A DNA stretch of 64,000 nucleotides from Paenibacillus herberti (GCF_002233675.1 NZ_NMUQ01000001.1:1807583-1871582); one strand, 5' to 3'. Counted from the stretch's first letter, positions 46,797 through 56,638 are shown. Notes: a model not told the origin generated them from the sequence alone. A program made the numbers and translations.

Positions 46797-47393
46797 TCAT
46801 TTTGTGCTATTTCCTCTCGACTCGCGGCTGTCCAGCCTGCCAAAAAGCATTTGTGTCTGCTCTTCAAGCTCCGCCTCCGGCGTCACCGCCGCTGGCTCAG
46901 GCAACGCCTCGAGCGATCCTAGCTCAAAATGATCCAGGAACGACCGTGTCGTTCCGTACAGGATCGGACGGCCGATCTGTTCGGCTCTGCCTTTTTCCTC
47001 AATGAGATCCTTGGCAACGAGCGTCTGAATCGCCTTCTCGCTCTTCACGCCGCGGATCTCCTCAATCTCTACCCGTGTGATCGGCTGCCGGTAAGCGATA
47101 ATGGCAAGCGTCTCAAGCGCCGCTTGGGACAGCGAAGAACGGGAAGGCGAATAAGCCATCCGCTCAAAATAAGAGGCATGCTCCGCATGCGTAGTGAACC
47201 GGAATGCCCCGGCTACTTCCGCGATGCGAATGCCCCGTCCCCCTTGCTCCATATCCGCCTTGAGCTCACGCACCATATCTCCTGCTAGCCGCGAATCGAT
47301 CTCTATGATCTCTGCGAGCTGCTTGACCGTAAGTCCTTCGTCGCCCGCCATGAATAACAGGCCTTCAATAATCGATTTCAGTTGCTGAACCAT
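46797..47393 (-). CDS. scpB: segregation and condensation protein B
   Basis: A 198-residue kleisin-partner protein of the SMC condensin, composed of two winged helices (for example ALETLAIIAYRQPITRVEIEEIRG near residue 90). ATG at 47393 gives nearly the B. subtilis length (197). The gene starts inside the end of scpA (29-base overlap), so it is coupled. Confidence 0.95.
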   Translation of the reverse strand: MVQQLKSIIEGLLFMAGDEGLTVKQLAEIIEIDSRLAGDMVRELKADMEQGGRGIRIAEVAGAFRFTTHAEHASYFERMAYSPSRSSLSQAALETLAIIAYRQPITRVEIEEIRGVKSEKAIQTLVAKDLIEEKGRAEQIGRPILYGTTRSFLDHFELGSLEALPEPAAVTPEAELEEQTQMLFGRLDSRESRGNSTK

Positions 47394-48147
47394 CACGATC
47401 CGATGCTTCCCCTCTCCAGTGGATGACGATGTCATCGAAAAGACTGTTCTGGAATACGCGGACCTGCTTCATTTTCATCAGCTCCAGGATGGCCAGAAAG
47501 GTTACGACGATCTCATGCCGCTCCATTGATGTGCTTACTAGCCGAGAGAAACGAACCGTCTCATGCTCCCGCAAAATATCCGAAATATCGCGAATACGGT
47601 CCTTGACCGAAATCTCGTCCCGATGAATTCGGGCAACCGATGTACGCTTCGCAGCCTTGCTCAAGGCACGGCGGAAAGCAGCCATTATGTCGCCGAGATC
47701 GAGTCCTTCAAGCGGATGGGAATCATCCTCTTTCATGAACGTCGTCATATCCTCGGGTTCCTTGCTGTACACGAGGCTTCGAGCCATCTCCCGATCTCGC
47801 AGATGCTCCGCAATCTGCTTGAAGCGACGATATTCCACCAGCTTTTGCACCAGCTCGTCACGCGGGTCCAGCATTTCATCTTCGTCCCAGTACTCCTCAT
47901 ACTCCTCCACAACAGGAGGCCGCGGGAGCAGCTGGCCGCTCTTGATCGCGAGCAGAGTGGCCGCCATAACGAGAAATTCGCTCGTAATATCCAGCTCGAA
48001 CTCTTGCATCGCATGCAGATAATCCATGTACTGATCCGTAATCCGGCTGATCGGAATATCATAGATGTCGATTTCTTCTCTGTCCAGCAAGTGAAGCAGC
48101 AAATCCAGCGGCCCCTCGAATGCTTCCAGCTTGTATAGAACGGTCAT
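47365..48147 (-). CDS. scpA: segregation and condensation protein A
   Basis: A 260-residue kleisin that bridges SMC heads and binds ScpB, needed for chromosome segregation. The N-terminus YKLEAFEGPLDLLLHLLDRE is the family hallmark and a C-terminal winged helix binds SMC. It follows ribH and overlaps scpB. Confidence 0.96.
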   Translation of the reverse strand: MTVLYKLEAFEGPLDLLLHLLDREEIDIYDIPISRITDQYMDYLHAMQEFELDITSEFLVMAATLLAIKSGQLLPRPPVVEEYEEYWDEDEMLDPRDELVQKLVEYRRFKQIAEHLRDREMARSLVYSKEPEDMTTFMKEDDSHPLEGLDLGDIMAAFRRALSKAAKRTSVARIHRDEISVKDRIRDISDILREHETVRFSRLVSTSMERHEIVVTFLAILELMKMKQVRVFQNSLFDDIVIHWRGEASDRDGSATEIDY

Positions 48148-48182
48148 GCCGCTTCACCCTTTCCTTGCAGCCGGCTAGATCA

Positions 48183-48653
48183 TCAGCCCTGGATAACGCG
48201 TGTCAAATTCGCCATCTCTATTGCAGCTGTAGCGGCTTCCCAACCTTTGTTACCCGCTTTTGTACCCGCACGCTCAACGGCTTGCTCGATCGAATCTGTT
48301 GTCAGCACCCCGAAAATCGTAGGCACGCCCGTTTTGAGATTGATCGCCGCAACCCCTTTGGCAACTTCACTGCACACGTAGTCAAAATGCGGAGTTGATC
48401 CCCGAATCACCGCTCCAAGCGTAATGACGGCATCGTACTTGCCGCTTTCGGCCATCTTCTGGGCGATCAGCGGAATTTCGAACGCTCCCGGAACCCAAGC
48501 AACCTCGACCTCATCATCGCCAGCGCCATGTCGCTTGAACGCATCTAGAGCTCCGCTGAGCAACTTGCCCGTAATGAATTCATTGAAACGGCCTACGACT
48601 ACCCCATACTTCAGTCCTTGCGATACCAAATGTCCTTCATAATATTTCGTCAT
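48183..48653 (-). CDS. ribH: 6,7-dimethyl-8-ribityllumazine synthase
   Basis: A 156-residue capsid-forming enzyme that condenses 5-amino-6-ribitylaminouracil with dihydroxybutanone phosphate. Hallmarks are [19 protein letters not shown] and [12 protein letters not shown], the last with the catalytic His. It is the last gene of the rib operon. ATG at 48653 is chosen. GAGGGG lies 13 bases upstream, which is a long spacing. Confidence 0.96.
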   Translation of the reverse strand: MTKYYEGHLVSQGLKYGVVVGRFNEFITGKLLSGALDAFKRHGAGDDEVEVAWVPGAFEIPLIAQKMAESGKYDAVITLGAVIRGSTPHFDYVCSEVAKGVAAINLKTGVPTIFGVLTTDSIEQAVERAGTKAGNKGWEAATAAIEMANLTRVIQG

Positions 48654-48690
48654 GCTATTAAACACACCCCTCTATTCTAATTTATTCGGC

Positions 48691-49923
48691 TTAAATTTCA
48701 AACTCTAATAGATGACCTAACTTGGATTTTTTCGTATTCAGGTAGTTCGTATTGCTCTCATTGCGTTCCATCTGGATTGGTACCCGTTCGACAACACTCA
48801 AACCGTAGCCTTCAAGCCCCCGGATTTTGCGGGGATTGTTGGTCATAAGCCGCATCTCACGTACGCCTAGATCACGCAAAATCTGCGCCCCAATGCCATA
48901 CTCGCGGAGATCGGCAGCGAAGCCTAACTTCAGATTCGCCTCCACTGTATCCAGCCCCTGCTCCTGCAGCTGGTACGCCTTGAGCTTGTTGATGAGGCCG
49001 ATGCCGCGCCCTTCCTGCCTCATATAAAGCAGAATACCACTTCCTGCCTGCTCGATCTGCTCCAGCGCCGCAGCCAGCTGTGGCCCGCAGTCGCAGCGCC
49101 GGGAATGAAACACATCGCCTGTGAGACATTCCGAATGGACACGTACAAGCGTCGGCTCATCGGGCTTGATCTCGCCTTTGACTAAAGCGACATGTTCCTT
49201 GCCATCCACATCGTTCGTGTAGGCGACTGCGCGGAAAACGCCAAAGTCGGTTGGCAAGTTAACTTCCACTGCTCGCTCGACGAGCTGTTCACGTTGGTTA
49301 CGGAATTCGATTAGATGCTGGATCGTAATCAGCTTAAGATTATGCTTTTGCTTGAAGTCAGCCAAATCCGGCAGCCGAGCCATCGAGCCATCCTCTTTAA
49401 TAATCTCGCAAATGACTGCGCCAGGCCGCGCATGGCATAAACGAGCTAGATCAATCGCCGCCTCCGTATGCCCGGCGCGCCGCAGCACCCCGCCATCCTT
49501 GGCGATCAGCGGGAAAATATGTCCAGGACGACGGAAATCGTCGGCTTTGGCAGAGCCATCCACGAGCGCCTTGACCGTTTCGGAACGCTCATGAGCGGAA
49601 ATGCCTGTTGTTGTGCTTATATGGTCAACCGATACCGTGAACGCCGTGCCGTGATAATCCGTATTGCGCGTCACCATCGGCGGCAGCTCCAGCTCACGAG
49701 CGCGCTGGGCTGTAATCGGCACACATACGAGCCCTCTGGCCTCGGTTATCATAAAGTTGATGACAGCAGGAGTGATCGTATCGGCAAGCGCTATTAAATC
49801 CCCTTCATTCTCGCGGTCCTCGTCGTCGACGACAATGACTGGTTTGCCCCCGATCAGATCCTGCAATGCCTCTTCAATGCTGTTGAAAGGCGTGAAGCCC
49901 TCCTGATGGTCAAAGCGGGTCAT
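48691..49923 (-). CDS. ribBA: bifunctional DHBP synthase / GTP cyclohydrolase II
   Basis: A 410-residue fusion that makes both precursors of riboflavin. The N-terminal RibB half (residues 1-205) has [13 protein letters not shown] and THTSER-like ISAHERSET. The C-terminal RibA half has the zinc ligands in [15 protein letters not shown] and [12 protein letters not shown] at 49923 has GGAGG 9 bases upstream. A much longer frame upstream overlaps ribE and is not used. Confidence 0.96.
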   Translation of the reverse strand: MTRFDHQEGFTPFNSIEEALQDLIGGKPVIVVDDEDRENEGDLIALADTITPAVINFMITEARGLVCVPITAQRARELELPPMVTRNTDYHGTAFTVSVDHISTTTGISAHERSETVKALVDGSAKADDFRRPGHIFPLIAKDGGVLRRAGHTEAAIDLARLCHARPGAVICEIIKEDGSMARLPDLADFKQKHNLKLITIQHLIEFRNQREQLVERAVEVNLPTDFGVFRAVAYTNDVDGKEHVALVKGEIKPDEPTLVRVHSECLTGDVFHSRRCDCGPQLAAALEQIEQAGSGILLYMRQEGRGIGLINKLKAYQLQEQGLDTVEANLKLGFAADLREYGIGAQILRDLGVREMRLMTNNPRKIRGLEGYGLSVVERVPIQMERNESNTNYLNTKKSKLGHLLEFEI

Positions 49924-49969
49924 CGTTGTTGTCCTCCTTTGTCTTACAAAACGCTGATTCTGCTGGGCT

Positions 49970-50668
49970 TTAAGCGAAACCGTTGTCGGCAAGAAATGCA
50001 GCCGACAACCCGCCTGAGGTTTGCCCGCTTCCGTGAGCGGTCCGCCCCGCCGCGCCAGCTTGCCCCGAAGCTCCCCTGCCATAGCGCAGCAGATGGTCCA
50101 CATATTTGCCGAGCACATCACACTCGATGTTAACGGTCGACCCGGGCTGCTTGTGTTGAAGCACGGTTTCCGCCAGCGTATGCGGAATGATCGACACAGA
50201 GAAGCTGTCTCCATCCGCATCAACTACAGTGAGGCTGATTCCGTCAACGGTGATCGAGCCTTTTGGGATAATGTAGCGCTGATTGTCGGCATTTTTGAGG
50301 CGCATCGTGAACACAACGGCGTTAGCATTGGCCCCGCGATCCGTAATGACCGCTATTCCATCAACATGCCCCTGCACAATATGCCCGCCGAAACGGCCAT
50401 CCGCCCGCATCGCCCGCTCCAGGTTGAGCGGGCTGCCAGGCGGCAGCTCGCTCAAATTGGTGTTTCGGTACGTTTCGGGCATAATATCGACTCCAAAGCT
50501 GCGGCTATCAAAAGCGGTCACCGTCAGGCAAACGCCGTTCACAGCAATGCTGTCACCGAGCGCGACGCCTTCCAGCACTTTGGAGGCAGAGATGCTCAGC
50601 ACCATCGCCTCGCCCCTGCGTGATACGCTGCGCAGCGCTCCCTTTTCCTCAATGAGACCTGTGAACAT
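49970..50668 (-). CDS. ribE: riboflavin synthase alpha subunit
   Basis: A 232-residue protein that dismutates two lumazines into riboflavin. Two lumazine-binding repeats begin with [11 protein letters not shown] and (about residue 97) [19 protein letters not shown] at 50668 has GGAGG upstream and lies inside the end of ribD (20-base overlap). The C-terminal Ala/Gly-rich tail of about 25 residues is slightly long. Confidence 0.96.
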   Translation of the reverse strand: MFTGLIEEKGALRSVSRRGEAMVLSISASKVLEGVALGDSIAVNGVCLTVTAFDSRSFGVDIMPETYRNTNLSELPPGSPLNLERAMRADGRFGGHIVQGHVDGIAVITDRGANANAVVFTMRLKNADNQRYIIPKGSITVDGISLTVVDADGDSFSVSIIPHTLAETVLQHKQPGSTVNIECDVLGKYVDHLLRYGRGASGQAGAAGRTAHGSGQTSGGLSAAFLADNGFA

Positions 50669-51782
50669 GTGGGCTCCCCTCCTTCCGTACTGGCTTACCG
50701 CTGATACAAATATCCCGGCCATAGTGCTCCAGCTCCATATCCTCCAGCTCAATCGCTTCCGCCATACGGCTAAAGCCGTCAAATTGGAACGAGGATGGCG
50801 CCTCGGCTCCGCCGATGATTTTGGGAGCCATGAACAGTCGAATCCGGTCCACTAAACCTGCTTCCAGCATCGATCCGTTCAGTTGCCCCCCGCCTTCCAG
50901 CAAAATGGAGCCTATCTCTCGCTCGCCTAACAAGCGCATCGCCTGGGCCAAGTCCACTCGGCTGCCGCTGCCGCAGCGCAGCACGTCTACACCGGCCTCG
51001 CGCAGCGCCGCCTCGCGACCGGTATCGGCAGCTGCAGCTGTCAGCACAAGCGTTGGGGCTTCGCGATTCTGAACGAGCTTAGAGCCTAGCGGCAGGCGAA
51101 GTGAGGAGTCTACGACGATACGCAGCGGGTGCAGCCCCTGTACGGGCAGCCGCGTCGTAAGCGAAGGATCATCCGCCAGCACCGTGCCGATGCCAACCAT
51201 AATGCCCATATGCCGATGACGCAGCGCATGCACCGCTTCCCGCGCTTGCGGCCCGGTTATCCAGCGGCTGTCCCCCGTTTTCGAAGCGATTCGCCCGTCA
51301 AGCGTTGAGGCTGTTTTCAAAGTGACATAAGGCAACCGGGTCGAGATGAATTTGACAAAAGCTTCATTGAGCCGGTTCGATTGCTCCTCCAGCACGCCCG
51401 TGACCACTTCGATCCCGGCCGCCCGCAGCTTAGCAACCCCGCTGCCAGCGACGAGTGGATTGGAGTCCTGCGCCGCCACGACCACTCTGGCCGCGCCTGT
51501 CTCGATAATCCGATCGCTGCAGGGCGGGGTGCGTCCAAAATGGCTGCAAGGCTCCAGCGTCACATAAACCGTAGCGCCCCTTGCTTCCTCGCCAGCCATT
51601 TGAAGTGCATGCACCTCCGCATGACCCTCTCCCCGCTTCAGATGCGCACCTATGCCAACGATACGTCCGTCCTTGACCACTACACAGCCAACTACGGGAT
51701 TAATGGAGGTCTGGCCCGAGGTTTTGGCTGCCATCTGCAGCGCGAGCTCCATGTAATAACGATCATCAATAAGTTCAATCAC
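50649..51782 (-). CDS. ribD: bifunctional pyrimidine deaminase/reductase RibD
   Basis: A 377-residue enzyme. The deaminase half carries zinc motif HAEVHAL and PCSHFGRTPPC, and the reductase half has TLKTASTLDGRIAS and ILLEGGGQLNGS. GTG at 51782 has GGGGGTG 8 bases upstream, but this ribosome site is part of the terminator stem of the FMN leader. ATG ten codons downstream is an alternative. First gene of ribD-ribE-ribBA-ribH. Confidence 0.95.
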   Translation of the reverse strand: MIELIDDRYYMELALQMAAKTSGQTSINPVVGCVVVKDGRIVGIGAHLKRGEGHAEVHALQMAGEEARGATVYVTLEPCSHFGRTPPCSDRIIETGAARVVVAAQDSNPLVAGSGVAKLRAAGIEVVTGVLEEQSNRLNEAFVKFISTRLPYVTLKTASTLDGRIASKTGDSRWITGPQAREAVHALRHRHMGIMVGIGTVLADDPSLTTRLPVQGLHPLRIVVDSSLRLPLGSKLVQNREAPTLVLTAAAADTGREAALREAGVDVLRCGSGSRVDLAQAMRLLGEREIGSILLEGGGQLNGSMLEAGLVDRIRLFMAPKIIGGAEAPSSFQFDGFSRMAEAIELEDMELEHYGRDICISGKPVRKEGSPHVHRSH

Positions 51783-51784
51783 AC

Positions 51785-51825
51785 AAAAAACACCCCCGAA
51801 TGCGCGGATGCGACCTTCGGGGGTG
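51785..51825 (-). terminator. riboswitch-controlled terminator overlapping the ribD ribosome site
   Basis: On the minus strand CACCCCCGAA pairs with TTCGGGGGTG over ten bases and TTTTTTGTG follows, directly before the ribD GTG. The 3' arm GGGGGTG is the only ribosome-site candidate, so the same fold could stop transcription and hide translation initiation. Confidence 0.8.
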
Positions 51826-52068
51826 GGTGGAATTCAAAAACGCTGTGAAGCCACTGCAAAGGAGCTCTTAAGTGAGTAGACCAAATAAACCGCGGCCATA
51901 GGCATCGGATCAAGCTCCGCGTCGCTGCACAATGTCCCGGGGACATCAAACAAGCTTGGAGCTCATGGCATATCACAACAGACTTCTGCCTAGAGAAAAC
52001 CACAGGGTTCAGTAAAAAAAACCTGCAGCAAATCAAAAAGGCAGTCCTTTGCAAGGTTATCAACAGCG
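51826..52068 (-). other. rib leader between aptamer and terminator
   Basis: About 240 bases of transcribed leader with no gene. It must contain whatever anti-terminator strand couples the FMN aptamer to the distant terminator. I could not identify it by eye. Confidence 0.4.
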
Positions 52069-52252
52069 ATTCCTTCTCCCATCCAGACTGTACTGTCGGT
52101 CCCGGAGTTACACCAGGTCCACCGGCCGCAGGAGGTATAACCTCTTGCGTACGGGTCACGGACTGACCGGATCTCTGTAGCTGAGCCGGAGCTCTCGCTG
52201 TCAGAAAAGCCGGATCACCGCCGGTTGGGAATTTCACCCTACCCCGAAGGAT
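52069..52252 (-). promoter_or_regulatory. FMN riboswitch (RFN element)
   Basis: The minus strand starts ATCCTTCGGGGTAGGGTGAA and ends with GTCTGGATGGGAGAAGGAT, the closing helix and hallmark ends of the RFN element. Conserved interior pieces such as CAACCGGCGGTGA, AGTCCGTGACCC and CGGTGGACCTGGTG are all present. FMN binding is expected to switch off the riboflavin operon. Confidence 0.97.
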
Positions 52253-52280
52253 CGCGAATTTGCTAATCTTGCTATTGCCC

Positions 52281-52309
52281 ATCATACTCGCCGCCTTGAG
52301 AAAAAGCAA
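52281..52309 (-). promoter_or_regulatory. sigma-A promoter of the rib operon
   Basis: Minus-strand TTGCTT (52304-52309) and TATGAT (52281-52286) have a 17-base spacer. Transcription would start about 20 bases before the FMN aptamer. Confidence 0.75.
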
Positions 52310-52326
52310 GCAATCAGATCGGAATG

Positions 52327-52352
52327 AAAAAAGGCTCTCAGTGAGGAGAGCC
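52327..52352 (-). terminator. intrinsic terminator of ppiB
   Basis: Minus-strand GGCTCTC-CTCACT-GAGAGCC is followed by TTTTTTC. It isolates ppiB from the rib promoter just downstream. Confidence 0.9.
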
Positions 52353-52394
52353 TTTCTAGGTAGGACCGGCGCTGCCAATCCTAACCATTTAAAA

Positions 52395-52826
52395 TTAAGC
52401 TTCGGAAATTTCTACTTTAGCCATTTTTTCGCGGCCTTTAAAGGCATCGACATATTCCATGCCCTTAGTTACTTTGCCGAACACCGTATGTTGTCCGTCA
52501 AGATGTGGCTGCGGTTGGTAGCAAATGTAGAACTGGCTGCCACCGGTATTGCGTCCAGCATGGGCCATCGCCAGGGAGCCGCGCTCATGCTTGTTTGGAT
52601 TGATTTCGCAGTTGATGTTGTAGCCAGGGCCGCCAGTGCCAGTGCCGCTTGGGCAACCGCCCTGAGCAACAAAGCCTGGGATGATACGGTGGAACGACAG
52701 GCCGTTGTAGAAGCCATCGTTTACCAGCTTTTCAAAGTTGGCTACCGTATTTGGAGCATCCTGGTCGAACAGATCCAGAATGACTTCACCGCCGTTTTCG
52801 AGCGTAATCTTTGCTTGTTTTGCCAT
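52395..52826 (-). CDS. ppiB: peptidyl-prolyl cis-trans isomerase (cyclophilin)
   Basis: A 143-residue cyclophilin that speeds proline isomerisation in folding proteins. Active-site segments [13 protein letters not shown] and [29 protein letters not shown] residues are intact (Arg in FHRI, Gln in GSQF, His in HLDG). No signal peptide, so cytoplasmic. ATG at 52826 follows AGGAG. Confidence 0.96.
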   Translation of the reverse strand: MAKQAKITLENGGEVILDLFDQDAPNTVANFEKLVNDGFYNGLSFHRIIPGFVAQGGCPSGTGTGGPGYNINCEINPNKHERGSLAMAHAGRNTGGSQFYICYQPQPHLDGQHTVFGKVTKGMEYVDAFKGREKMAKVEISEA

Positions 52827-52905
52827 TTGGTATCACTCCTATTTCAAAAATAAAAAGCTATGTACGAAGTTTATCATACAACAGGAAGAGCCCGCAAAGC
52901 AAAGC

Positions 52906-52928
52906 AAGCCTCCCACCCGGGAGGCTTA
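52906..52928 (-). terminator. probable terminator of lysA
   Basis: AAGCCTCCC pairs with GGGAGGCTT around a 3-4 base loop. The following minus-strand tail GCTTTGC is only moderately T-rich. Confidence 0.55.
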
Positions 52929-52943
52929 CCGCTGCCACCTGGA

Positions 52944-54275
52944 TTAAGATTGTACCTCTGCCTTGCGCAGACGCTGCGGCAACACATCGTTACGCGAAAT
53001 ATCTTCTAGCGACTCACGCTGTACGGCAATATCCGCGCCACCATCCTTCACCAGCACGACCGCCGGACGGCGAATGCGATTGTAGTTAGAAGCCATCGCA
53101 TAATTGTAAGCGCCAGTGCAGAACACGGCCAGCAAATCACCGGTTTTTGCTTCTGGCAGCTCCAGGTCCCAGATGAGCATGTCGCCGCTTTCGCAGCATT
53201 TGCCAGCAATGGATACCTTCTCAACAGCAGGCTCCGTTGCCCGGTTGGCCAGCAGCGCATCGTACTTGGACTCGTACAGCGCAGGACGAGGGTTGTCCGT
53301 CATGCCGCCATCAACAGCGACATACTTACGCACACCAGGAATGTCCTTGCTCGTTCCGACCGTATACAGCGTAGTACCGGCATCGCCGATGATACTGCGG
53401 CCTGGCTCGACCCAGATCTCAGGCAGCGGGTAGCTGGCTTCAGTGAAGTTAGAGCGGATCGCCTCGGTAATAGCGCTAATGTATACATTCACCGGAAGCG
53501 GGCTGTCCTCGCTAGTATAACGAATGCCAAAGCCACCGCCAAGGTTGATGACGCGGAACACCTGTCCCAGCTTGTCGCGAACTTCGACGGCAAACTCCGC
53601 TACCTTGGCCGCAGCCATACGGAAACCTTCAACCTCGAAGATTTGGGAGCCGATATGGGAATGAACACCAAGCAGGACGAGATTATCCAGCTTGAGGGAT
53701 TGCTCTACAGCCTTGTAAGCCGCACCGCCGGCAAGGTCGAAGCCGAACTTGGAGTCTTGCTGGCCAGTAGAAATGTAGTCATGAGTGTGCGCCTCTACGC
53801 CTGGCGTGATGCGCAGCAGAATATTCGCTTTGCGGCCCTTGGAGGCAGCAATTGCGTTGAGCAGCTCCAGCTCCGAGAAGTTATCGGCCACGAAGCAGCC
53901 GATGCCGGCGTCAAGCGCCATCTCGATTTCAAACGGAGTTTTGTTGTTGCCGTGGAAATGGATGCGCTCAGCTGGGAAGCCAGCCTGCAGGGCCGTATGA
54001 AGCTCGCCGTCGCTGACGACGTCAAGCGACAGCCCTTCTTGCTCGGCAATTGCGCACATCGCAACCGTGCTGAACGCTTTGCTCGCGTAAGCGACCTGGA
54101 AGCGGAACCCGGAAGCCTTGAATGCCTCTACATATTCGCGAGCACGCTGGCGCACAAGCGCCTCATCCACGATATAAAGCGGCGTGCCGAACTGCTCGGC
54201 CAGATCCTTCGTATCACAACCGCCAATTTCCAGGCGGCCTTGTTCGTTTATTTTGGATGTTCCGTGAAGATACAT
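52944..54275 (-). CDS. lysA: diaminopimelate decarboxylase
   Basis: A 443-residue PLP enzyme for the final step of lysine synthesis. The PLP lysine lies in QVAYASKAFS (about residue 63), the phosphate loop in NLGGGFGIRY, and the partner-subunit cysteine in GKCCESGDML. ATG at 54275 has GAGGT upstream. It follows the spoVA genes, as in B. subtilis. Confidence 0.96.
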   Translation of the reverse strand: MYLHGTSKINEQGRLEIGGCDTKDLAEQFGTPLYIVDEALVRQRAREYVEAFKASGFRFQVAYASKAFSTVAMCAIAEQEGLSLDVVSDGELHTALQAGFPAERIHFHGNNKTPFEIEMALDAGIGCFVADNFSELELLNAIAASKGRKANILLRITPGVEAHTHDYISTGQQDSKFGFDLAGGAAYKAVEQSLKLDNLVLLGVHSHIGSQIFEVEGFRMAAAKVAEFAVEVRDKLGQVFRVINLGGGFGIRYTSEDSPLPVNVYISAITEAIRSNFTEASYPLPEIWVEPGRSIIGDAGTTLYTVGTSKDIPGVRKYVAVDGGMTDNPRPALYESKYDALLANRATEPAVEKVSIAGKCCESGDMLIWDLELPEAKTGDLLAVFCTGAYNYAMASNYNRIRRPAVVLVKDGGADIAVQRESLEDISRNDVLPQRLRKAEVQS

Positions 54276-54308
54276 GGTCCATACCTCTTTCTCCCCAGAT
54301 GCAGATGA

Positions 54309-54357
54309 AGCGGGGTTCGTTTGTCCTATTGTGACACAAGTATAAACGAACCCCGCT
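54309..54357 (-). promoter_or_regulatory. perfect 14-bp inverted repeat between spoVAF and lysA
   Basis: AGCGGGGTTCGTTT and its exact complement flank a 21-base loop. It lies 34 bases before lysA and 66 bases after spoVAF. No T-run follows on either strand, so it may be an RNA hairpin in the lysA leader or a protein-binding site rather than a simple terminator. Confidence 0.6.
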
Positions 54358-54423
54358 GAAAGGAGTAATGGATTTTATGTCGTTTCATTTGCATTTCTTG
54401 CATCCGCAGGCTATTCCAGCACC

Positions 54424-56580
54424 TTAACTGCCGCTCTCCGGCATCTTGTCACTCTGCTGCGGGCGCAACAGATTCGGACGTTTCTTGTTCTGCATGACCG
54501 GTAGCCGCAGCAAAATTTTGAGCATGCCGCGTGCATCGAACGGAATGAAAGGCCACATGTAGGGCCGATTGAACGAGCGCTGCATGACAAGAATGAGGAA
54601 CACCGCTGTCCAGCCGACGACAAGTCCAGGAACGTGGAAAACTGCGACCAGGCAGATCAGCAGCAGCCTCACAACACGGTTAGCCAAGCTGAGCTCATAA
54701 CTCGGAGTCGCGAACATGCCGACCGCTGCTACAGCCATGTATAGGATAACCTCGTTGATGAATAACCCGGTCTGCACGGCGATGTCGCCGACCAGAATTG
54801 CTGACACGAGCGATATGGCTAGCGCAAGCGGCGTCGGTGTATGGATAGCGGCCATCCGCATCAGATCAATGCCCACCTCGGCCAGCAGGAACTGGATCGC
54901 TATCGGCAGCCTGCTCGTTTTGGCCGGCCCGATGAAGGATAGCGCGGCAGGGAGCATCTCCGGTTTGAGCGCGAACAGCAGCCACAACGGGACGAGTAGC
55001 AGCGAGCCCATAATGCCCAGGAAGCGCACCCAACGTAAGTACGTACCGATGAACGGCGTCTGACGATTCTCCTCGGCATGCTGTACCAGGTCAAAAAAGC
55101 TCGTTGGCAAAATCATAACACTGGGAGAAGTATCCACAAACACTGCCACATTGCCATCCAGCAAATGCGCAGCTACGACATCCGGCCGCTCCGAGTAGCG
55201 CACGAGCGGATATGGATTCCAACCGCGCTTGACGGTCGCCTCTTCCAGCTGTTTGTCGGCAAGCGGCAGACCGTCAATTTCGACAGCTGAAATTTTGTCC
55301 CGAATCGCTTCAAGCAACTTCTTGTCCACAATGTCGTCAATGTAAGCGATACACACGTCGCTGCGGGTCCGCTCACCAACGCGCAAAATCTCGTAACGCA
55401 GCATCGGATCGCGGAGCCTCCGCCGTACCAGAGACACATTCATAAGCAGCGTTTCTACGAACCCGTCACGCGAGCCCCGTACGACCCGCTCCAAAGCCGG
55501 CTCCTCGGGACTGCGAATTGGGAACGACTTGGCGTCAACGATTAACATCGTCGGTTCCCCATCAATATACATTCCCGTAGAGCCGCTCAGGACCGACGTC
55601 ATCATCATAGTCCAGTCGTCCTCCTGCTCCACTTGCACCGCAGGCACGTACAGCTTCATGAAAGACTCTACTGCATGAGTGGAAATGTTGTCGGATTCCA
55701 GGAAAGAGAGACGCTGTAGAATCTCGGTCATGATAAGGCCGTTCGACAAGCCGTTGAGCATGAAAAAGGCCGTTTTTTTACCGCCGAACGTCATCTGCCG
55801 AACGATAACATCAAAGCTAGTCTTGTAACCGACCTCGTCCTTCAGCCGCTCGACGAAAACTTCGATTTTATCCGGAATCGGCTCCACTTGCTCTCCGTTT
55901 GTTCCCGGAGCGGAGTGGCCGCCTTTCCTGCCCTTCTCCATAGCGACATAGCTCTTGTCTGCGCCTTGCTCTCCTTTGCCTTGATCGTGGACTGAACCGG
56001 CCTCTTGCTCAGCTTTGCCCTTAGCGCGGACTCGGCTCCCGCCTTTTTCTTCATCTCCTTGGCCGCGAACCCGGCTCGCGCCCTCTTCTTCATCATCTCG
56101 GCCGAAGCGCTCTTTGTCCTCAAATTTGGCGCCGCTCCTACCGTGCCCTTCCTGAGCCGCGTCGTACTTCCTGCCGGACCCGGCAGCGTCATGCGAACGA
56201 TCAGAATCTTTCTCCCGACCTTGCTCCTCTTCCGGAAACAGGTCAGCGTACTTCGCCTCGTGATCATCCAAGCCGTTATCATCATTACCAGAGGCTCTCT
56301 CCCCCGGGTCGGCAGAAGCTTCCAGCAGCAGTGCCTCCATCCAATCTTCCTGCTCTCTCGAGCCGTCTGAATCCCGGGAGTTGCTTAATTCGGCTTTTGC
56401 AACCGGCTGCTCCCTTTCCGCTTGATCTTGCCGATCGATTTCCTCAAGCAGACCTGACCATTCATCATCATCGCCGTCAGCGCGATCGGCAAGAACATGA
56501 TCATGATTATGATCATGATCATGTTCCAGCTTCTCTTCCGACTCATCACCAATCCGCTTAACACGCTGCCATTTGGTCAT
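54424..56580 (-). CDS. spoVAF: SpoVAF, GerA-family germination protein, with long N-terminal extension
   Basis: A 718-residue protein. Residues from about 238 to the end match SpoVAF/GerA A-subunit proteins: FDVIVRQMTFGGKKTAFFMLNGL, PTMLIVDAKSFPIRSPEEP, then about five to six membrane helices (about 515-690). In Bacillus SpoVAF with FigP forms an ion channel that amplifies germination. The first 237 residues are unusual: highly charged, low complexity, with a His-Asp run HDHDHNHDH (residues 20-28) and two SRVR repeats. B. subtilis SpoVAF has 493 residues. It follows spoVAB by 58 bases. Confidence 0.9.
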   Translation of the reverse strand: MTKWQRVKRIGDESEEKLEHDHDHNHDHVLADRADGDDDEWSGLLEEIDRQDQAEREQPVAKAELSNSRDSDGSREQEDWMEALLLEASADPGERASGNDDNGLDDHEAKYADLFPEEEQGREKDSDRSHDAAGSGRKYDAAQEGHGRSGAKFEDKERFGRDDEEEGASRVRGQGDEEKGGSRVRAKGKAEQEAGSVHDQGKGEQGADKSYVAMEKGRKGGHSAPGTNGEQVEPIPDKIEVFVERLKDEVGYKTSFDVIVRQMTFGGKKTAFFMLNGLSNGLIMTEILQRLSFLESDNISTHAVESFMKLYVPAVQVEQEDDWTMMMTSVLSGSTGMYIDGEPTMLIVDAKSFPIRSPEEPALERVVRGSRDGFVETLLMNVSLVRRRLRDPMLRYEILRVGERTRSDVCIAYIDDIVDKKLLEAIRDKISAVEIDGLPLADKQLEEATVKRGWNPYPLVRYSERPDVVAAHLLDGNVAVFVDTSPSVMILPTSFFDLVQHAEENRQTPFIGTYLRWVRFLGIMGSLLLVPLWLLFALKPEMLPAALSFIGPAKTSRLPIAIQFLLAEVGIDLMRMAAIHTPTPLALAISLVSAILVGDIAVQTGLFINEVILYMAVAAVGMFATPSYELSLANRVVRLLLICLVAVFHVPGLVVGWTAVFLILVMQRSFNRPYMWPFIPFDARGMLKILLRLPVMQNKKRPNLLRPQQSDKMPESGS

Positions 56581-56638
56581 GCAGCATCACCACTCCTTGC
56601 TTTGTCTTGGAGCGCCTCCGAGGCCGGCTCCAGAAGCC

